64,000 nt of DNA. Origin: Anticarsia gemmatalis. Lineage: Eukaryota; Arthropoda; Insecta; Lepidoptera; Erebidae. A model generated the notes under the pieces. The model was not told the origin of the DNA. It saw only the letters and a list, made by a program, of their open reading frames with translations, and did not search any database. The position numbers were made by a program, and so were the translations under genes. The stretch lies in assembly GCF_050436995.1 (NCBI RefSeq), contig NC_134767.1, forward strand, positions 9,796,001 to 9,860,000. The letters are read 5' to 3'. Shown piece after piece: positions 1 to 11,999 of the stretch (within the stretch, counting starts at the first letter, position 1; every line of letters begins with the position of its first letter).

Positions 1-2243
1 GTCGTAAATATTTCTAATTTTGACAGTTCCACGTTTTATTACTTCAGATAAATTAATTCACATCAATATTTTATGAGTGTCATACTTTATGTTGTAAATT
101 AAGATCCATGTCTGTTTTGTTGAAACACTTATGCAATAACATCTGTTCTTAAAATCGTTTTTGGTATCCCTGCCTTAAATAGAAGAATACTAGATTATGA
201 CCACAGAAATGACTGTATTTCTACCCTAGAGTAAAATGTAGTCAATCACCTTGCCAGATTGGATTAAAATGAGTGATAGCCATTTCCACGAAAGAAATAC
301 CAATCACTTTTCACATTTTTTTTTAATATAGACATATTATTGTCAAACCCCAAAAAAAAATTAAAAAAAAAATTGGGTAGACTTTAGTTAATTGACGGTA
401 GACTTTACTTTATATAAAAGAACCTAAACGCATAAAATCCAAAAAAAATACCAACACTTTTTCTACGAATATATTCACTATTACCCCTTCTTCATTTCAG
501 ACGAAAACATCTTTCTAGCAATGCGAAAATAGTAGCTTAAAAATAGCTATCTATTAATACGGGTCCTCTTAAAACTCTTACAGGCAGCCCTGAGCATCTT
601 AGTGACGTAACAAAAGGACCAAACGGTCGCACTTTTTGCTTCCATTGTTGACGGCAGGCAATTTGTTAACGAACTAATTGTCTTCAGATCTGATCACTGA
701 TACTGATACTGTTGAGTGTCAACCAATTGAAAGATGGAGCTTTTTGTTAAAGAGGTTTTAGGAGTCACTTTGCTAGTATTGTTTCCGATAAATGAATGGA
801 TATTTAGAATTAGGTAGTGTTCCTGTTAAGTGAATGGATGAAAGGTGTTAAAAAGTTTGGGTTGGTGATGAGATTTTGATTATTTACGAATATTTTTTTA
901 CAACCACTGCTGTATTCTGATTTCATACACGATGGTGAACGAATAAATGTTGTGCAAATTAAATATTAAACAAAATACCTGTGGAAAAATTCTTCTTGAC
1001 CTAATTACTAAAAATAAAAGCACTTATTATAATATTAGATTCTCACACATGTCCTTAAAAAAAGGACTTTAATGTACAAACTAAAGAAAAACTGTAGTAT
1101 GAAAAGAACAAGACTATGTATAATTTCTCATAAAACCTAACTTTATCTATAGAAAAAGTTTAGTTCAATCAAGATAATTCACCCACAAATCATAAAACAA
1201 TCGCATTCTAATTATAGCCTCAAAACAAACCAAAAACAATTTCGAATCTTCCAAAAACCATAAACAAGAAATCAATTTCTCCATTACTTCCGGTGGTTTT
1301 CGACTAATTATTAAATAATTTACAAGCTAAATAAACCACCTCCCACGCACTCATATATCTACACACTTTTGTAAATAAATATATTTATAATTGATATACG
1401 TATTTACTTAAAGTCAAAGTAATTTGTCGGTCTGTCTGTTTGTACGATGAATTGCACAATTGCTGGACCGATTTTGATTATGAGATCACTCTATTGCTAG
1501 AAACCACTCTATGAGAAGATTTCTCTCGAAATGACAGGACCATAGACGTAATGCAGGGACTTACGCGTTGGAACCGAAACAACGACTCTCGTGCGCAAAG
1601 ATAATTGCCTGGTGATCTTCTACAGCGCAGTGTTACGATATTTGGCAAAGCTTATAAAATCCTTTTTACTACATTCTAAAGCTTAATTTGTTCGTAGGCA
1701 AAATTTATTTGAATTAGACCTTTATTTATCCAAATAACAAAAACTTTAACCAATAATTTAGCCAAGTAAAGTCACAGTAAAAAGTGAGTGTTGTATAATT
1801 GACATCGGTTTACAATCGCCTAGTATAGTGCCCCGCGGCGCTGCTCATTACGGCGCCATTACCGTGTCATTGTGTCTGTCTGTACGCACGCAACTATATA
1901 TTATATGTATATAATATATGTATATACGTGGGAAATGTCGATCGTGTTTCTAAGAATTGTACATATTTGATGATTTGCCTGAGGTTGTGGTTTAAAAAAC
2001 TGTAGTTTAAACTTCGGACTTAACTTTAAATTAGATTTTTTATTAACACACATAATACACTTAAACAATGCTTGTGTGAATCAATCCACATGAAAATCCG
2101 TTTAAAAGATTATGAGGTTATTGTAAACAGACAAACAGACAGTCAGGGCAACAGACGGCAAGGGTATATTTTATTATGTGTAAGAAAAGTCTAAGTTTAT
2201 ACTAATAGTCAACATAATTAGTCTAAATAATTATATTACCAAT
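1..2243. other. Gene-less AT-rich stretch
   Basis: I see no coding exon here. Around 1405-1500 there is a worn Helitron-type fragment (TGCTGGACCGATTTTGATTA and surrounding words). A short GC-rich patch lies at 1826-1875, and an alternating TATA-rich palindromic run follows at 1892-1928. The rest is AT-rich DNA with homopolymer A and T runs. Confidence 0.5.
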
Positions 2244-2325
2244 GCGTGGTGGACTCAATGGTCAACCTCTCTCTCTTTCGGAAGGAGACTCTTGCCCAGC
2301 AGTGGGACAGTCACGGGATAAAAAA
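2244..2325 (+). repeat. tRNA-derived SINE, 3' fragment
   Basis: Only the 3' end of the SINE family seen whole at 4494-4820 is present. It has a GTGGTGGACTCAATGG-type block, then CTCTTGCCCAGCAGTGGGAC and an A-rich tail. The tRNA-like head is missing, as expected of a 5'-truncated copy. Confidence 0.7.
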
Positions 2326-2365
2326 AAACAATTAACATGAAAAATTAAGAATTATCTCTTAACTA

Positions 2366-2613
2366 TCTATACTAATATTATAAAGCTGAAGAGTTTGTTT
2401 GTTTGTTTGTTTGAACGCGCTAATCTCGGGAACTACTGGTCCGATTTGAAAAATTATTTCAGTGTTAGATAGCCCATTTATCGAGGAAGGCTTTAGGCTA
2501 TATATCATCACGCTACGACCAATAGGAGCAGAGTACCAGTGAAAAATGTTACAAAAACGGGGAAAATTATGATTCTCTTATGTGACGCAAGCGAAGTTGC
2601 GCGGGTCAGCTAG
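2366..2613 (+). mobile_element. Non-autonomous Helitron, complete short copy
   Basis: The copy starts TCTATACTAATATTATAAAG and ends GGGTCAGCTAG. It is flanked by A on the left and T on the right, the normal A/T insertion point of Helitrons, with no target duplication. A short stem (CGCAA with TTGCG, loop GCGAAG) sits about ten bases before the CTAG end, matching the expected 3' hairpin. A (GTTT)n run follows the 5' end. It has no coding capacity. Close relatives are at 14957-15218 and 23915-24181. Confidence 0.88.
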
Positions 2614-2739
2614 TAATTAAATATACATGATATTAACAATTTTTTTAGATTGAATAAAACATTATATTAGGCTTCAATTTACTCTACCTCTAGTATTTTA
2701 GTATAATGTTTCGATCAGAGTAGTAGTTAAGCTGAACTT

Positions 2740-3430
2740 AACTAGTAATTGAATCTGCATCGTTATGTTAAACCACAGTTAGTCGTTATCTACAGATAGT
2801 GTAATGTCTTAGTACTAAGTACTAATTCCCAAACTAGGTAACTGCATGTCGTTCGTAAATATTAAGACTTGTGATATGAGTGATTAAGCTTGGGTGTTTT
2901 CGGAATATGGGCAACTAGGTCATTTTAATCATTTTTAAGTGAGGGCAATATAAGTATAGGTTTTTGTACCATTTCCATAGTTTTCATATATGTCAAAACA
3001 TTGACAAAATAATTGCGTCAGAAATTCTTTAAGGTTTACAGGTTCGAAAAAGTGTCAAAATTATAGTTACATTCAATAAAATAATTGTAGAAGACGGCCC
3101 TTTAAATTAGAGAGGAGGTAAATATATTAATCATATCCAAAACGCTTAGCGATGCGGGTTTGAAGACACTACAAGATTTTTCTAATATAAAAATAAAAAA
3201 AAACAATCTACACACCGTTTAATGGACGGTACAAATAATCGTCGGGAACCGAACTCAATCCACTCACCTATATCGATATCAATAAGTGATTAGTACACAA
3301 CACTTGAACTTCGGTAATTGGAGTCCGAACGTTAAACTACAGTTAGTAGTTATTACTGTAGATAGCACAGATACCTACCGGAGATAGCCCACAGATACTA
3401 AAGATAGTTCAGATAATGCAGTGTCGGTAA
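2740..3430. repeat. Diverged direct repeat
   Basis: The stretch around 2755-2812 (CGTTATGTTAAACCACAGTT and the following ATCTACAGATAG) is echoed at about 3331-3375 (CGTTAAACTACAGTTAGTAG, then CTGTAGATAG). The two are clearly related but worn, and the family is not recognised. Confidence 0.35.
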
Positions 3431-3603
3431 TGGGGTTTAAGGCTTTACTGCAAATTGTCTTGTGTTCGAGATTCAATTACATGAATAGTTGAACAATTTC
3501 AATATTATCGAATATTGGGTTACTGTGGTTAAACAAATAACGTTTGTTAATCATTGATTCGTTTTTGACAGTAAGTAATTGTAATCTTAAATACAATTAA
3601 TTT

Positions 3604-3770
3604 AACTAAGAATTGTTTTTGTGTCGCGGGGACTTTTACAAACATACAAACAACGGACTATTTGTGAATCGCACAAATAATTGTTACGTGGGGGAACCGA
3701 ACCCAAGACCTCCTGGCGCAATGGTAACGGCGTAGCGATCCACTAACCACTGCGCCGCGGAGGCCGTCTA
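3604..3770 (-). repeat. tRNA-derived SINE (GCGGGGACTTTTACAAAC family), minus strand
   Basis: Read on the minus strand this is a SINE with a tRNA-like head. The GGGGAACCGAACCC motif on the plus strand is the reverse of a degenerate pol III B box, and the ACTGCGCCGCGG end lies at the A-box side. The body word GTGTCGCGGGGACTTTTACA is shared with copies at 20565-21003, 25098-25270, 42055-42272 and 45800-45998. No intact tRNA cloverleaf is present, so it is not a functional tRNA gene. Confidence 0.72.
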
Positions 3771-4044
3771 AATTCATTACAAAGTAACAAACAAAAAATA
3801 GAATCTTTCCTCTTTATTACATTGGTATAAACAATGCTCCTAATAACTATATAACTAAACTCGATCAAAATTCTGTCGGTTATACAATAGTGAAATGATA
3901 TAAATAAGATGTAGAGTGAGTAGTAGGACAAGTAGAGCGCAACTCTACCGGCGCGAGGGAGCTCTATCTGTCACCATTTGTCAGAGCATTGTTACTAACA
4001 TGATACTGAACAGTAGCACACCGCTAGGGTTGATGCTTACGAAC

Positions 4045-4235
4045 TCATTGTGGCATTCATAACTTTTAAAGTCTCGCGTTGCATGTTTAATGTATAATAG
4101 GATACGGGAATTAACGCGAACACGCATTTTACCTTAAAATGCCTCAGTCAGCCTGCGACCACGACGAGTGCAACCTGCGCCGAAACGTTAGGCATTTCAT
4201 TGTGGCATTATACCACATAATAACATTTTTACTTG
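4045..4235. repeat. Short inserted repeat between 13-bp direct repeats
   Basis: TCATTGTGGCATT occurs at 4045-4057 and again at 4198-4210, enclosing about 140 bp. The enclosed segment has a GC-rich end (CCTGCGACCACGACGAGTGC, then CCTGCGCCGAAACGTTAGGC). The direct repeats could be a target-site duplication made by reverse-transcription-primed insertion, or an internal repeat of an older element. The family is not identified. Confidence 0.4.
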
Positions 4236-4493
4236 ACCATTTATTTAAGTTGTTTTAAAGTTTTAGTTGTGTATCAAATGGAAATTGATAAGAAATTATC
4301 AATTTAGTGAAAATAAACTAATAATATTAATGTGAAATGATTTTGGCACAATTTATTCGCACAATTAGCGAATATAATAGGTTCTATATACATCAATGAC
4401 ACGTTCAGCGCTTTAACACAGGTTGTCTTATGCTTGATTAGTATATAAAGTGCCCAGTATTTTTTTTGGACTATATTTTGTATAGTTTGTGAG

Positions 4494-4822
4494 CAGCAGT
4501 GATAGCCTAGTGGTATAAGTTGACACCTTCCACCCAAGTGGTCGCAGGTTCGAACCCGAGGCAACACACCAATGACTTTTCGAAATTATGTGTGTATTAG
4601 AAATAATTATCACTAGCTCCAACGGTGAAGGAAAACATCGTGAGGAAACCTTGTATGCCTAAAATTTGTTTAATACATTTATTGAGGGCATGCAAAGTCC
4701 CCAACCCGCACTTGGCCAGCGTGGTGGACTCAAGGCCTAACCCTTCCCTCATTACGGGAAGAGACCCTTGCCCAGCAGTGGGACAGGAATGGGTAAAATT
4801 TATTTTATTTATTTATTTATAT
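4494..4822 (+). mobile_element. tRNA-derived SINE, near full length
   Basis: This is the most complete copy of the window's main SINE family. The head contains an A-box-like TAGCCTAGTGGTATAAG at about 4504 and a B box GGTTCGAACCC at 4547-4557, the spacing of an internal RNA polymerase III promoter. The body includes GGTGAAGGAAAACATCGTGA and CCAACCCGCACTTGGCCAGC. The 3' part ends TTGCCCAGCAGTGGGACAGG followed by a TTTATTTATT-type tail. It is non-coding and would have needed LINE machinery in trans to move. Small reading frames on either strand are incidental. Confidence 0.88.
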
Positions 4823-5081
4823 TTTGTGTGTAACTGTGTGTTGTGACTGATTAGATTTTAATTATTTTGTCAGTGAACACCTTTGTCAAATTACTCCTTC
4901 AACAACCTGCTGTGTGTCAGCCCTGGTAGCGCAGGACAATCTCGGCCAGCGCTGTTCAGTTCGTGTTTAGTTACATTGTATATTATTTCACGTGTGATTA
5001 TGTACCGTCCACGACACAAGTGTAATTCAATTATTTATTGGAGTTGTGTCAAAAAAATATTAAAATTATTATAGTCACTTT

Positions 5082-8000
5082 TTATTCAGATCAAATTATA
5101 GTATTTGTAAAAGTTAATGAATACTCACTAAATTATTATCATAATACAAGGTTTATTATATCTTGTAACGTAGAAAACATATAGTCAAAGTACAAATTTT
5201 GCCAATCAGGAACAATTATTTCTGGGTCACAGAAATTATTAGTTATAAAAATATAATCGAAAAAAAGAAGGATTTAAGGTAAAAACCTATAGCGAGAGTT
5301 AGTGTATAACAAGTAGAGCAATCTAATTTAGTTTTTGTGAACGCTACGTCGATATTAGGGAAAGCTGTGGTCTGCGGCTGAAACAGATCCTCCCTTCTAA
5401 CGGTGTAGAGTCCGTCCAGTAGTTGTAGAGACGCCTCTACATCTTGCTCTATATATTATATTTGACTAATGTTTAAACGATAAAACGATCATCGGTAAAT
5501 AAAATTACTTACGCTTATGTAGCTAACAATTTATTTTACAAAAAAATTTTTTTGTTTATTTTTATCGCAATTTATTTGAAATCTTTTTTCAATTCTCAGT
5601 TGCTTTAATTTGAAACCTTGTACAGTGACTTTCCATTATTTAGGCTTATTTCGGTCCATAAACTAAAAATTTTCAACTAAATATTATCAAAATTGCATTT
5701 TACCATCATATTATAAAAAATAAAAACTCAGATATTTTTTTCACAATAAACCTTACTAAAATTTGCAAATACAACTCACTAAATAACCCCAGCAATCTCT
5801 ACAAATTACGTCACAAACAAAGTTGCACTCAACAATAATGTAGAGCAACATGTAGAGTCGCTGGCTAATGTATGCGTTCCCTAATGAACCTGCTACCGTT
5901 AGCGCTAGCCACTCGTTAGGCTTTATGTAGAGTCAGATAAGAACCGACTCTATATTACTATTATTGTTAATAATGCCTTTTGTTTAAAGCTAGTCGATTC
6001 GATTCTCTGTTAAGATAATGTGCTAATGAGTTTGTTGGAGTTTGAATATTATAAAATTCAGATTATTATTTTGTATAGTGTAGAAGATTTATAATCATGA
6101 GCAAAGGAGGTCAATTATTAAGGTTTGAATCTTGTGTTGGAAAATATTTTTTAAGTTTTTCAGTTTGCTTGATTGTAATAAAGAATAACAAAGTTTGACG
6201 CTAGGTAATAAATATATTTTAAAATATTCTTTTTATGACGAATATCATCAGTATTTATTTTAAAACTAAATAATAACCACATTATAATAATACAGAAAAT
6301 TTTAGTGTCATAAATAACAATAATTAATAACTACTTTGTGCACAATAATAATTATAAATACAATGCAAATAATAAACGTCATCATAAAATAATGTTATAA
6401 TTTATAGCGCGGGCATAGAGACGTAGAGTGCGAGAGTCGTAAACACGGCACTTAGTAATTAAATACTTGAACGTAACTTAATACTAAGTTATACATTCAG
6501 TTACGTCATGTTATATACTTTACCTATATTTTGTTAGGAGTCCCTAGTACAATATAAAACTATTTTTTATATTGTAGAGTTTAAAAATACATTTTATTCC
6601 GATTCCAACTAACATTTTATTTTCGAAGGTCGAAGACACATGCAGAGCTCGGAATAAATGAAAGTAGGTATAGATTCGTTGTCTACTACAGTTAAATAAA
6701 TCAGTTGTATATCGGAGAAGTCTTGATAAATATACAAAACATAGCCATAGATACAAAGTACTGTGCCATGAGCCAATGAACCACCTTAACAAATATATTG
6801 ACAAATATGTCATCTGGAAAAATCTAAAATACAACCTTACCCACGGCTCACGGCTTAAAAATGACGAGAATAAATTATAGGTCAACACAGGGAAATGCAA
6901 ATCCCTTCGAAAAAATAGGCAACTAATACCATATTTCATTATTTGAATACAAAATTATGGGGTCAATGTACCAATGATAATAGAGCTCAATTTATGCTAG
7001 TATTAGACTACAGTGATAGAGTTCAAGTAATACTGGTAGTACTACGGAACCACACAGTTACCTTATCTGGCACATAACTAAAGGTTACCTGCAAGATTAA
7101 GTTTAACGACGACACAAATTAGTCGCCATGTTTGTCAGAAGGCTCCTATTTCGGAGAGCCTCTTCAATCGACAAGCCTTGAAACTCCTTATTGAATTGCC
7201 AATAGTTTGTCGTTTCGTATTTGCAATTACATTTCTAGATTTTATTAGTATTAGGCTAACGGTTCCTAGACTACGTAAATGAAAAGGTTCTTTTCCTTAA
7301 TATTAAAAAAAATATTATTTGAATAAGATACTAGTTAATTTAAAAGGTTTAATATTCAGTCCAAAAACTCTTATAAGTTTTTAATTTTTTTAACAAGCAA
7401 TCTTTTTGCTCAAGCTGATCGCAAGAATTTATTACCAATTAATAACATACTCTTATCACCAAAAAATAAAAGAATTTAAAAAAAATGTGTACACATTTTA
7501 CTACCTTTATATATACATACTCGTAAATTACTTACATATATTTCATCACTACTATTCAAAATTGTTATAAAATTATAGAAACATTAAATAAAAAGCAAAA
7601 TTCCCTAAAACAAAAGTAAAGTCCAAGTAATCGCTTAACCTTAAGTTACGTACTAAACTCTCAATACAAAAGACATCAACGAGCTCGCGCATCACATTAC
7701 GAAGCAAGGCCATTACTTTACGAGCGTGATTTCTAAATTATTCGGTAGTAACGTTACTGTCAGATGTTAAATTAAATATTAATTAATAATATGCAAAAAA
7801 TATTGTAAATTATGTGAATCCCTGCTGGGGTTCCGTAATGTTTTATTTATCTTTATTAAAACCGGAATAAAATGAAATATAGAACTTATTAGTTGTTTTT
7901 GATTCAATAGATTGTAGCTTAATTGATAAATTTGTTTATGGTTGATTCTTAAATAATTGTGGTTATTTTATTTTATCATTTTGATACCTCTTTTTCTTTA

Positions 8001-8700
8001 AGGTGAAAGCAGAAGTCTTTTAAAACGCACTCCTTTTGACCACGTGTAAAATGCCACAGATTAAAATTGCGTTCGTTTAGGGTACATGTACTCTAAATAT
8101 TTTGACTAACTCGGAAATGGAATCTATGATCAAGAGTCTCATAATACACATAAGCACTTCTGTGTGGTACCCAAACAATCTCTAGTATGTAAATTCGCAA
8201 AATTAATTACTAAGACAATTTTAATAAAATTCCAATTAATAATAAATGTGTGTCATATATCATGTTTTTGGTAGAGCCGCTAGGAATTCGGCGAGCTAGA
8301 GTTGAATCATCATTAGTAGGAATGTCGCATCGTTAACATACTCTACCGTCTCTAGCGACTCTACGTAGAGCCTAACGAAGCAAAAAATATAACAGACGAT
8401 ATCTGACCGCACACTGAGAACTAATATTAAAATAGGCGAATGTGATTCATCAAAAACATAAAAACTCTACATAACTGTTTATAATTTTGTATCAAAACTT
8501 GTATATTCTCAACTTACGCCTGCAATGTTTTTTTTTAATCTTTAATTCAAACAAGTTTTATCGATATTGATATAGCCGTTTTAACGTGAATGAAGAGAAA
8601 CAAAAAGACAAACATAGATCCGCATTTACAGTATTAGTTTGAATTACCGTAAAAGTATTTTTAAATCCTTACTAAGTAAGTACTAAACTCTTATATGACT
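5082..8700. other. Gene-less AT-rich stretch with GTAGAG/CTCTAC words
   Basis: I see no exon with coding character. GTAGAG or its reverse CTCTAC recurs at about 5312, 5397, 5425, 5436, 5841, 5851, 5926, 6423, 8337, 8357 and 8362, often as GTAGAGTC. A short palindrome with arms ACAATATAAA and its complement-like partner occurs near 6551-6575. A 131-codon minus-strand open frame at 6544-6939 has no recognisable domain and AT-rich composition like its surroundings, so I do not call it a gene. Confidence 0.45.
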
Positions 8701-8905
8701 CAATTGCCGGACCGATTTTGATTAAATTTTGCAGAGCTATAGCTGTCAAACATATATAGCTAATCATTTCTTAACTAACCTTTCTAAGATATCTATTACG
8801 TATTTCAACTGCTGGAATGATTTTGGTGAAATTTAGCAGAGCTATAGCTGTTATACAGGAAATCATTTCCTAACAAACTTTTTTAAATCAAATAAAGACA
8901 CGGAC
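8701..8905. repeat. Two tandem units of about 105 bp
   Basis: Unit one starts at 8701 (CAATTGCCGGACCGATTTTG) and unit two at 8806 (CAACTGCTGGAATGATTTTG). Both contain GCAGAGCTATAGCTGT and AATCATTTC. The wording resembles the internal part of lepidopteran Helitrons, so this may be a tandemly duplicated Helitron core. Confidence 0.6.
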
Positions 8906-8929
8906 ATAACTATGTATTATTACTATAAT

Positions 8930-8953
8930 TGTATGTATGTATGTATGTATGAA
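8930..8953. repeat. GTAT microsatellite
   Basis: This is a run of about five GTAT units in otherwise unremarkable AT-rich sequence. Confidence 0.85.
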
Positions 8954-9149
8954 GATGCACACATAAGGCTTTTGTTTTATTTCCTCGTCGTTTAACGATC
9001 AATTATCTACTAATAAAATGTAAACCTTTTTGTTTTATCGTTAACAATTTACGATCATTGCTGTGTCAATCTTTGATTTGTTATTATAAAGGTTTTATAT
9101 ACAAACATACATAAGGACAATGTGATTGTATTTTTGTGGACATTGTAGT

Positions 9150-9205
9150 TAACGGGGTCTCGGGTTCAACTTCCGGGTCGGTCAAAGTGTGTTGAGGTTT
9201 TGTTT
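9150..9205 (+). repeat. SINE head fragment with B-box-like motif
   Basis: GGTCTCGGGTTCAACTTCCG followed by GGTCGGTCAAAG resembles the head of the SINE family seen at 11870-11990, 37528-37685 and 40855-40960. It is short and degraded. Confidence 0.4.
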
Positions 9206-9889
9206 CAATTTTAGTTTTCAGTAGCAGGTGAAATTTAAGTAAACGTTTTCACTCTAACAAGGGTATATTTATTAAATGAGGTGTTTTTTAAACGTAAGCA
9301 ACATCTTTACTTTATCTACTAAGTACTGACTTCTAATACTTATTAATTACGGAAACAAATAGTTTTTTTATTTATCTAAACTAACAACTTACTAGTCAAT
9401 CAAAAAATCCGTAAGAAATAAACTGAATACAATTTTTTTAATATCTATCGCTACTTCTTGCTAAAAGCCTCAACTACTGTTAGATTACTTCAATCATACC
9501 CACTCGATACAAACTAGAAAGACCACAAGTCGACAGATTTATCACTTTACCCGCAACACAAACATGAATATTGATGCATCTATCTCGGACAGCGAAATCA
9601 ATCTGAAATGTTTCCGGTTACACATCCATAATTACACACTATTTATAGCCTTCGAGTTCGTTAAAATAGCTCGCGTTCTGCCTCCAGACAGTTGGTGAAA
9701 AAACTGGTTTGAAACCTAATGGATCTAGCTGCGACATGATAGTTAGGTATAGAGGAGGTTTTTAAATATATTAATTGCTTGTTTGATATACTTTTAGATG
9801 AAATTGTAAAATGCGTGTAATGTAATATGGTTACAGGTTGATTCAAATTTTAAATATCCTTATTTTATAAACTTTTACAAGTACTTAAC

Positions 9890-9960
9890 ATCATTTCGAA
9901 AAAGCTATTGCTTCACCAGAAGAAACGGCAAGAAACTCACGGCTTCCTCATTTTAATTTA
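9890..9960 (+). repeat. Possible LINE 3' UTR scrap
   Basis: The word CAGAAGAAACGGCAAGAAAC is of the type found near the 3' end of lepidopteran Jockey-like LINEs. No coding remnant accompanies it, and assignment rests on this short word only. Confidence 0.3.
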
Positions 9961-10229
9961 AAATGTAAATAAAAAAGGTAACTTTCAAAAGGAAAACGGA
10001 AACCATTTTTAAGGCATTAAAACAAAAAAATATTTTTTATACTTCAGTCCGTTACTTTTTTTAATTTTGCAAACTACAATTAGTACATGACATACGTTTT
10101 ATATACTTAAAACCTTTATAAATAGTTTTTTAGTTTTCTCCTTCACAACATACAAAAAAAATCACAACGAAATTTTCCAAAAAATAACAAATTACCCCAA
10201 CTTGTCAAGTCCTCTGAAGCAATCTAACA

Positions 10230-10450
10230 CATCTCCTACATAGAAGCTCAGCATCGTCATCGAGCCTCACTCAGTGTTGGTTCAGTGAGTGAGTGCTAGT
10301 GGTCCACTCGGCAGTGGAAGCTGCGCCGGCAGCCGGAGCGGACGTGCGCGAGTCTCTCGTGTCGTGTGGTGCAGTGTCTGTGATGTGAATACGATCGGTT
10401 CTAACTAAATTGCACTGAGTGTTCGCCATCTGTTTTAGCGAGTTACAAAT
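10230..10450 (+). promoter_or_regulatory. Candidate promoter and untranslated first exon
   Basis: GC content rises sharply between about 10262 and 10400 against an AT-rich background. Two initiator-like TCAGT motifs lie at 10271-10275 and 10282-10286. The block ends at 10450 with AAAT|GTAAGT, a strong match to an insect 5' splice site. The only ATG inside the block (10383) meets a stop codon at once, so this would be a 5' untranslated exon. Curiously, the last two exon bases are AT, so a downstream exon beginning with G would create a split ATG in a good ACAAAT context. No TATA box is obvious. No downstream exon was found in the window, so the gene cannot be named. A chance GC-rich patch or a conserved enhancer are the alternatives. 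Confidence 0.5.
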
Positions 10451-11869
10451 GTAAGTTTTTCGGTTAAATTTTATTTTTGTTTTACTTTTACGTGTAGTTT
10501 AAGAAGTTTTTTTTTAAGATTGAGGGTGTTTTTGAAACTTTTCTAAAGTATCGTTTTAGCTAGGATTTCTTTGATAAGATGTTTTTTGATAAGTGATTTC
10601 TTTATCGAAAATTTATTATTTTGGAATGGAAGAACTTGTGGTATTGTCGCCTTTTTGTAAAAACTGCTGCTTTTATAACATATCATTTTCTTTGAGAGGA
10701 ATTTTTTTGGAAGAAAATCGTTTTTATCAATTCGTTTAAAATGAAACTTTGTCATTAAATATTGTTTTTAAGATACTCATTTTATAGTAGTAATAATATT
10801 TAAGTTTAATATACATTAATCAATTTTTTATCCTAATTATTCTTTATGATACACATAACTTTAGTGAGTTCTAGGAATCTATTTTCTAGTAGAACCAGTA
10901 GCACTTATACTCCATTAGCAATATTTCTCCGAACCTATGATTGTATTAATCTCTACAACTAACAATACTCTACGTGAATCAGATAATCATAAGATGTATC
11001 AGTCACAAGTGGCCGACGTTCCGATATACAGTTCTAGCTAAACTCTACCTAAGAATACTAGAGTTCTGGGAAACTGTAACTGTACTAGTCATGATTTAGA
11101 AATAGATACTAATCTGGTTACTAATATGCAACATACCTATTTTGACTTGTTTATACTTTTAGTTAAAAAGACAATTTTGCATAGATAATTTTCTTTTAAA
11201 TAATTTTTAATCTTGCTACTCTTATTTGTTCTATGAAAATTAATGCGCCGCAAATCTATACAAACTTTATCAAATTTTTACCTAAATTTTTAATCTTATG
11301 TATTTTTTTTCTTAAGTGTCTAAGAGAATCACCTTAATCTCTGCAATAGATGGACACAGGCCAATGATGATGATGCAGTGTCTATGAAAAGACCCAATAG
11401 AAAACTCGAACAACATTTTCCTTAAACCAACTACGGACTTTACCATCCTTATATTCTAAGCTACGACCATTTAAAATCAATTCCAACTCACTTAATTTCA
11501 AAACAAAATTTATCAAACCATCTAAAACTTATGAATGAGTGGTCTATTAAATCTAGGAGCGAGTGCATTAAGTCTAGCCTCACATCTACATAATAAACCT
11601 ATCAATATCAGCACAAATTGTGTTGACAACTCTGTTGAATTATCTCTAAATAAATCTCTAAATATATAAATTAACATTTAGTTTGATATAAACTGATATC
11701 TTTTAGTGAACAGGTGAGTAGTGCTTGCAAGTAAAGTGCTTTAGGTGATGATGATTAAAACATCACCTTTGTGATAAAACATTTTTTTTGTGTTGTTTAA
11801 AGCGAAAAATAACTTTAAATTTATAAATAATCTTATGTATTAAATACTTTTTTATCTAATGAAGACTGA
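10451..11869. other. Gene-less stretch, possible start of first intron
   Basis: If the upstream donor is real, this is intron. It is AT-rich, with several CTCTAC words (10951, 10970, 11043). No exon, RNA gene or clear repeat is visible. Confidence 0.4.
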
Positions 11870-11995
11870 AGATGATATTGCATGCGACTGCTGATCACGA
11901 AGTCCCAGGTTAGATTCCCGGATCGAACATAGTACTATTGGTCTTTTCTAACTTGTTAAAGTGCCCGGTATATAGCAATAGGGACTAACATTGCA
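11870..11995 (+). repeat. tRNA-like SINE fragment (ATGCGACTGCTGATCACGAAG family)
   Basis: ATGCGACTGCTGATCACGAA is followed by GGTTAGATTCCCGGATCGAA, a worn pol III B box, then by AAGTGCCCGGTATATAGCAA. Related copies are at 37528-37685 and 40855-40960. No full tRNA fold is present. Confidence 0.6.
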
Positions 11996-11999
11996 ATAG

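Noticed and set aside
4501..4570. tRNA-like A and B boxes, candidate tRNA gene (also at 18287-18345)
   Set aside because: The boxes sit at the head of a longer SINE with its 3' block, and no complete cloverleaf with an acceptor stem is present.
6544..6939. 131-codon minus-strand open frame, the longest outside repeats and GC-rich DNA
   Set aside because: It has no recognisable domain, is aromatic- and leucine-rich as expected of AT-rich chance frames, and lacks splice or promoter context.
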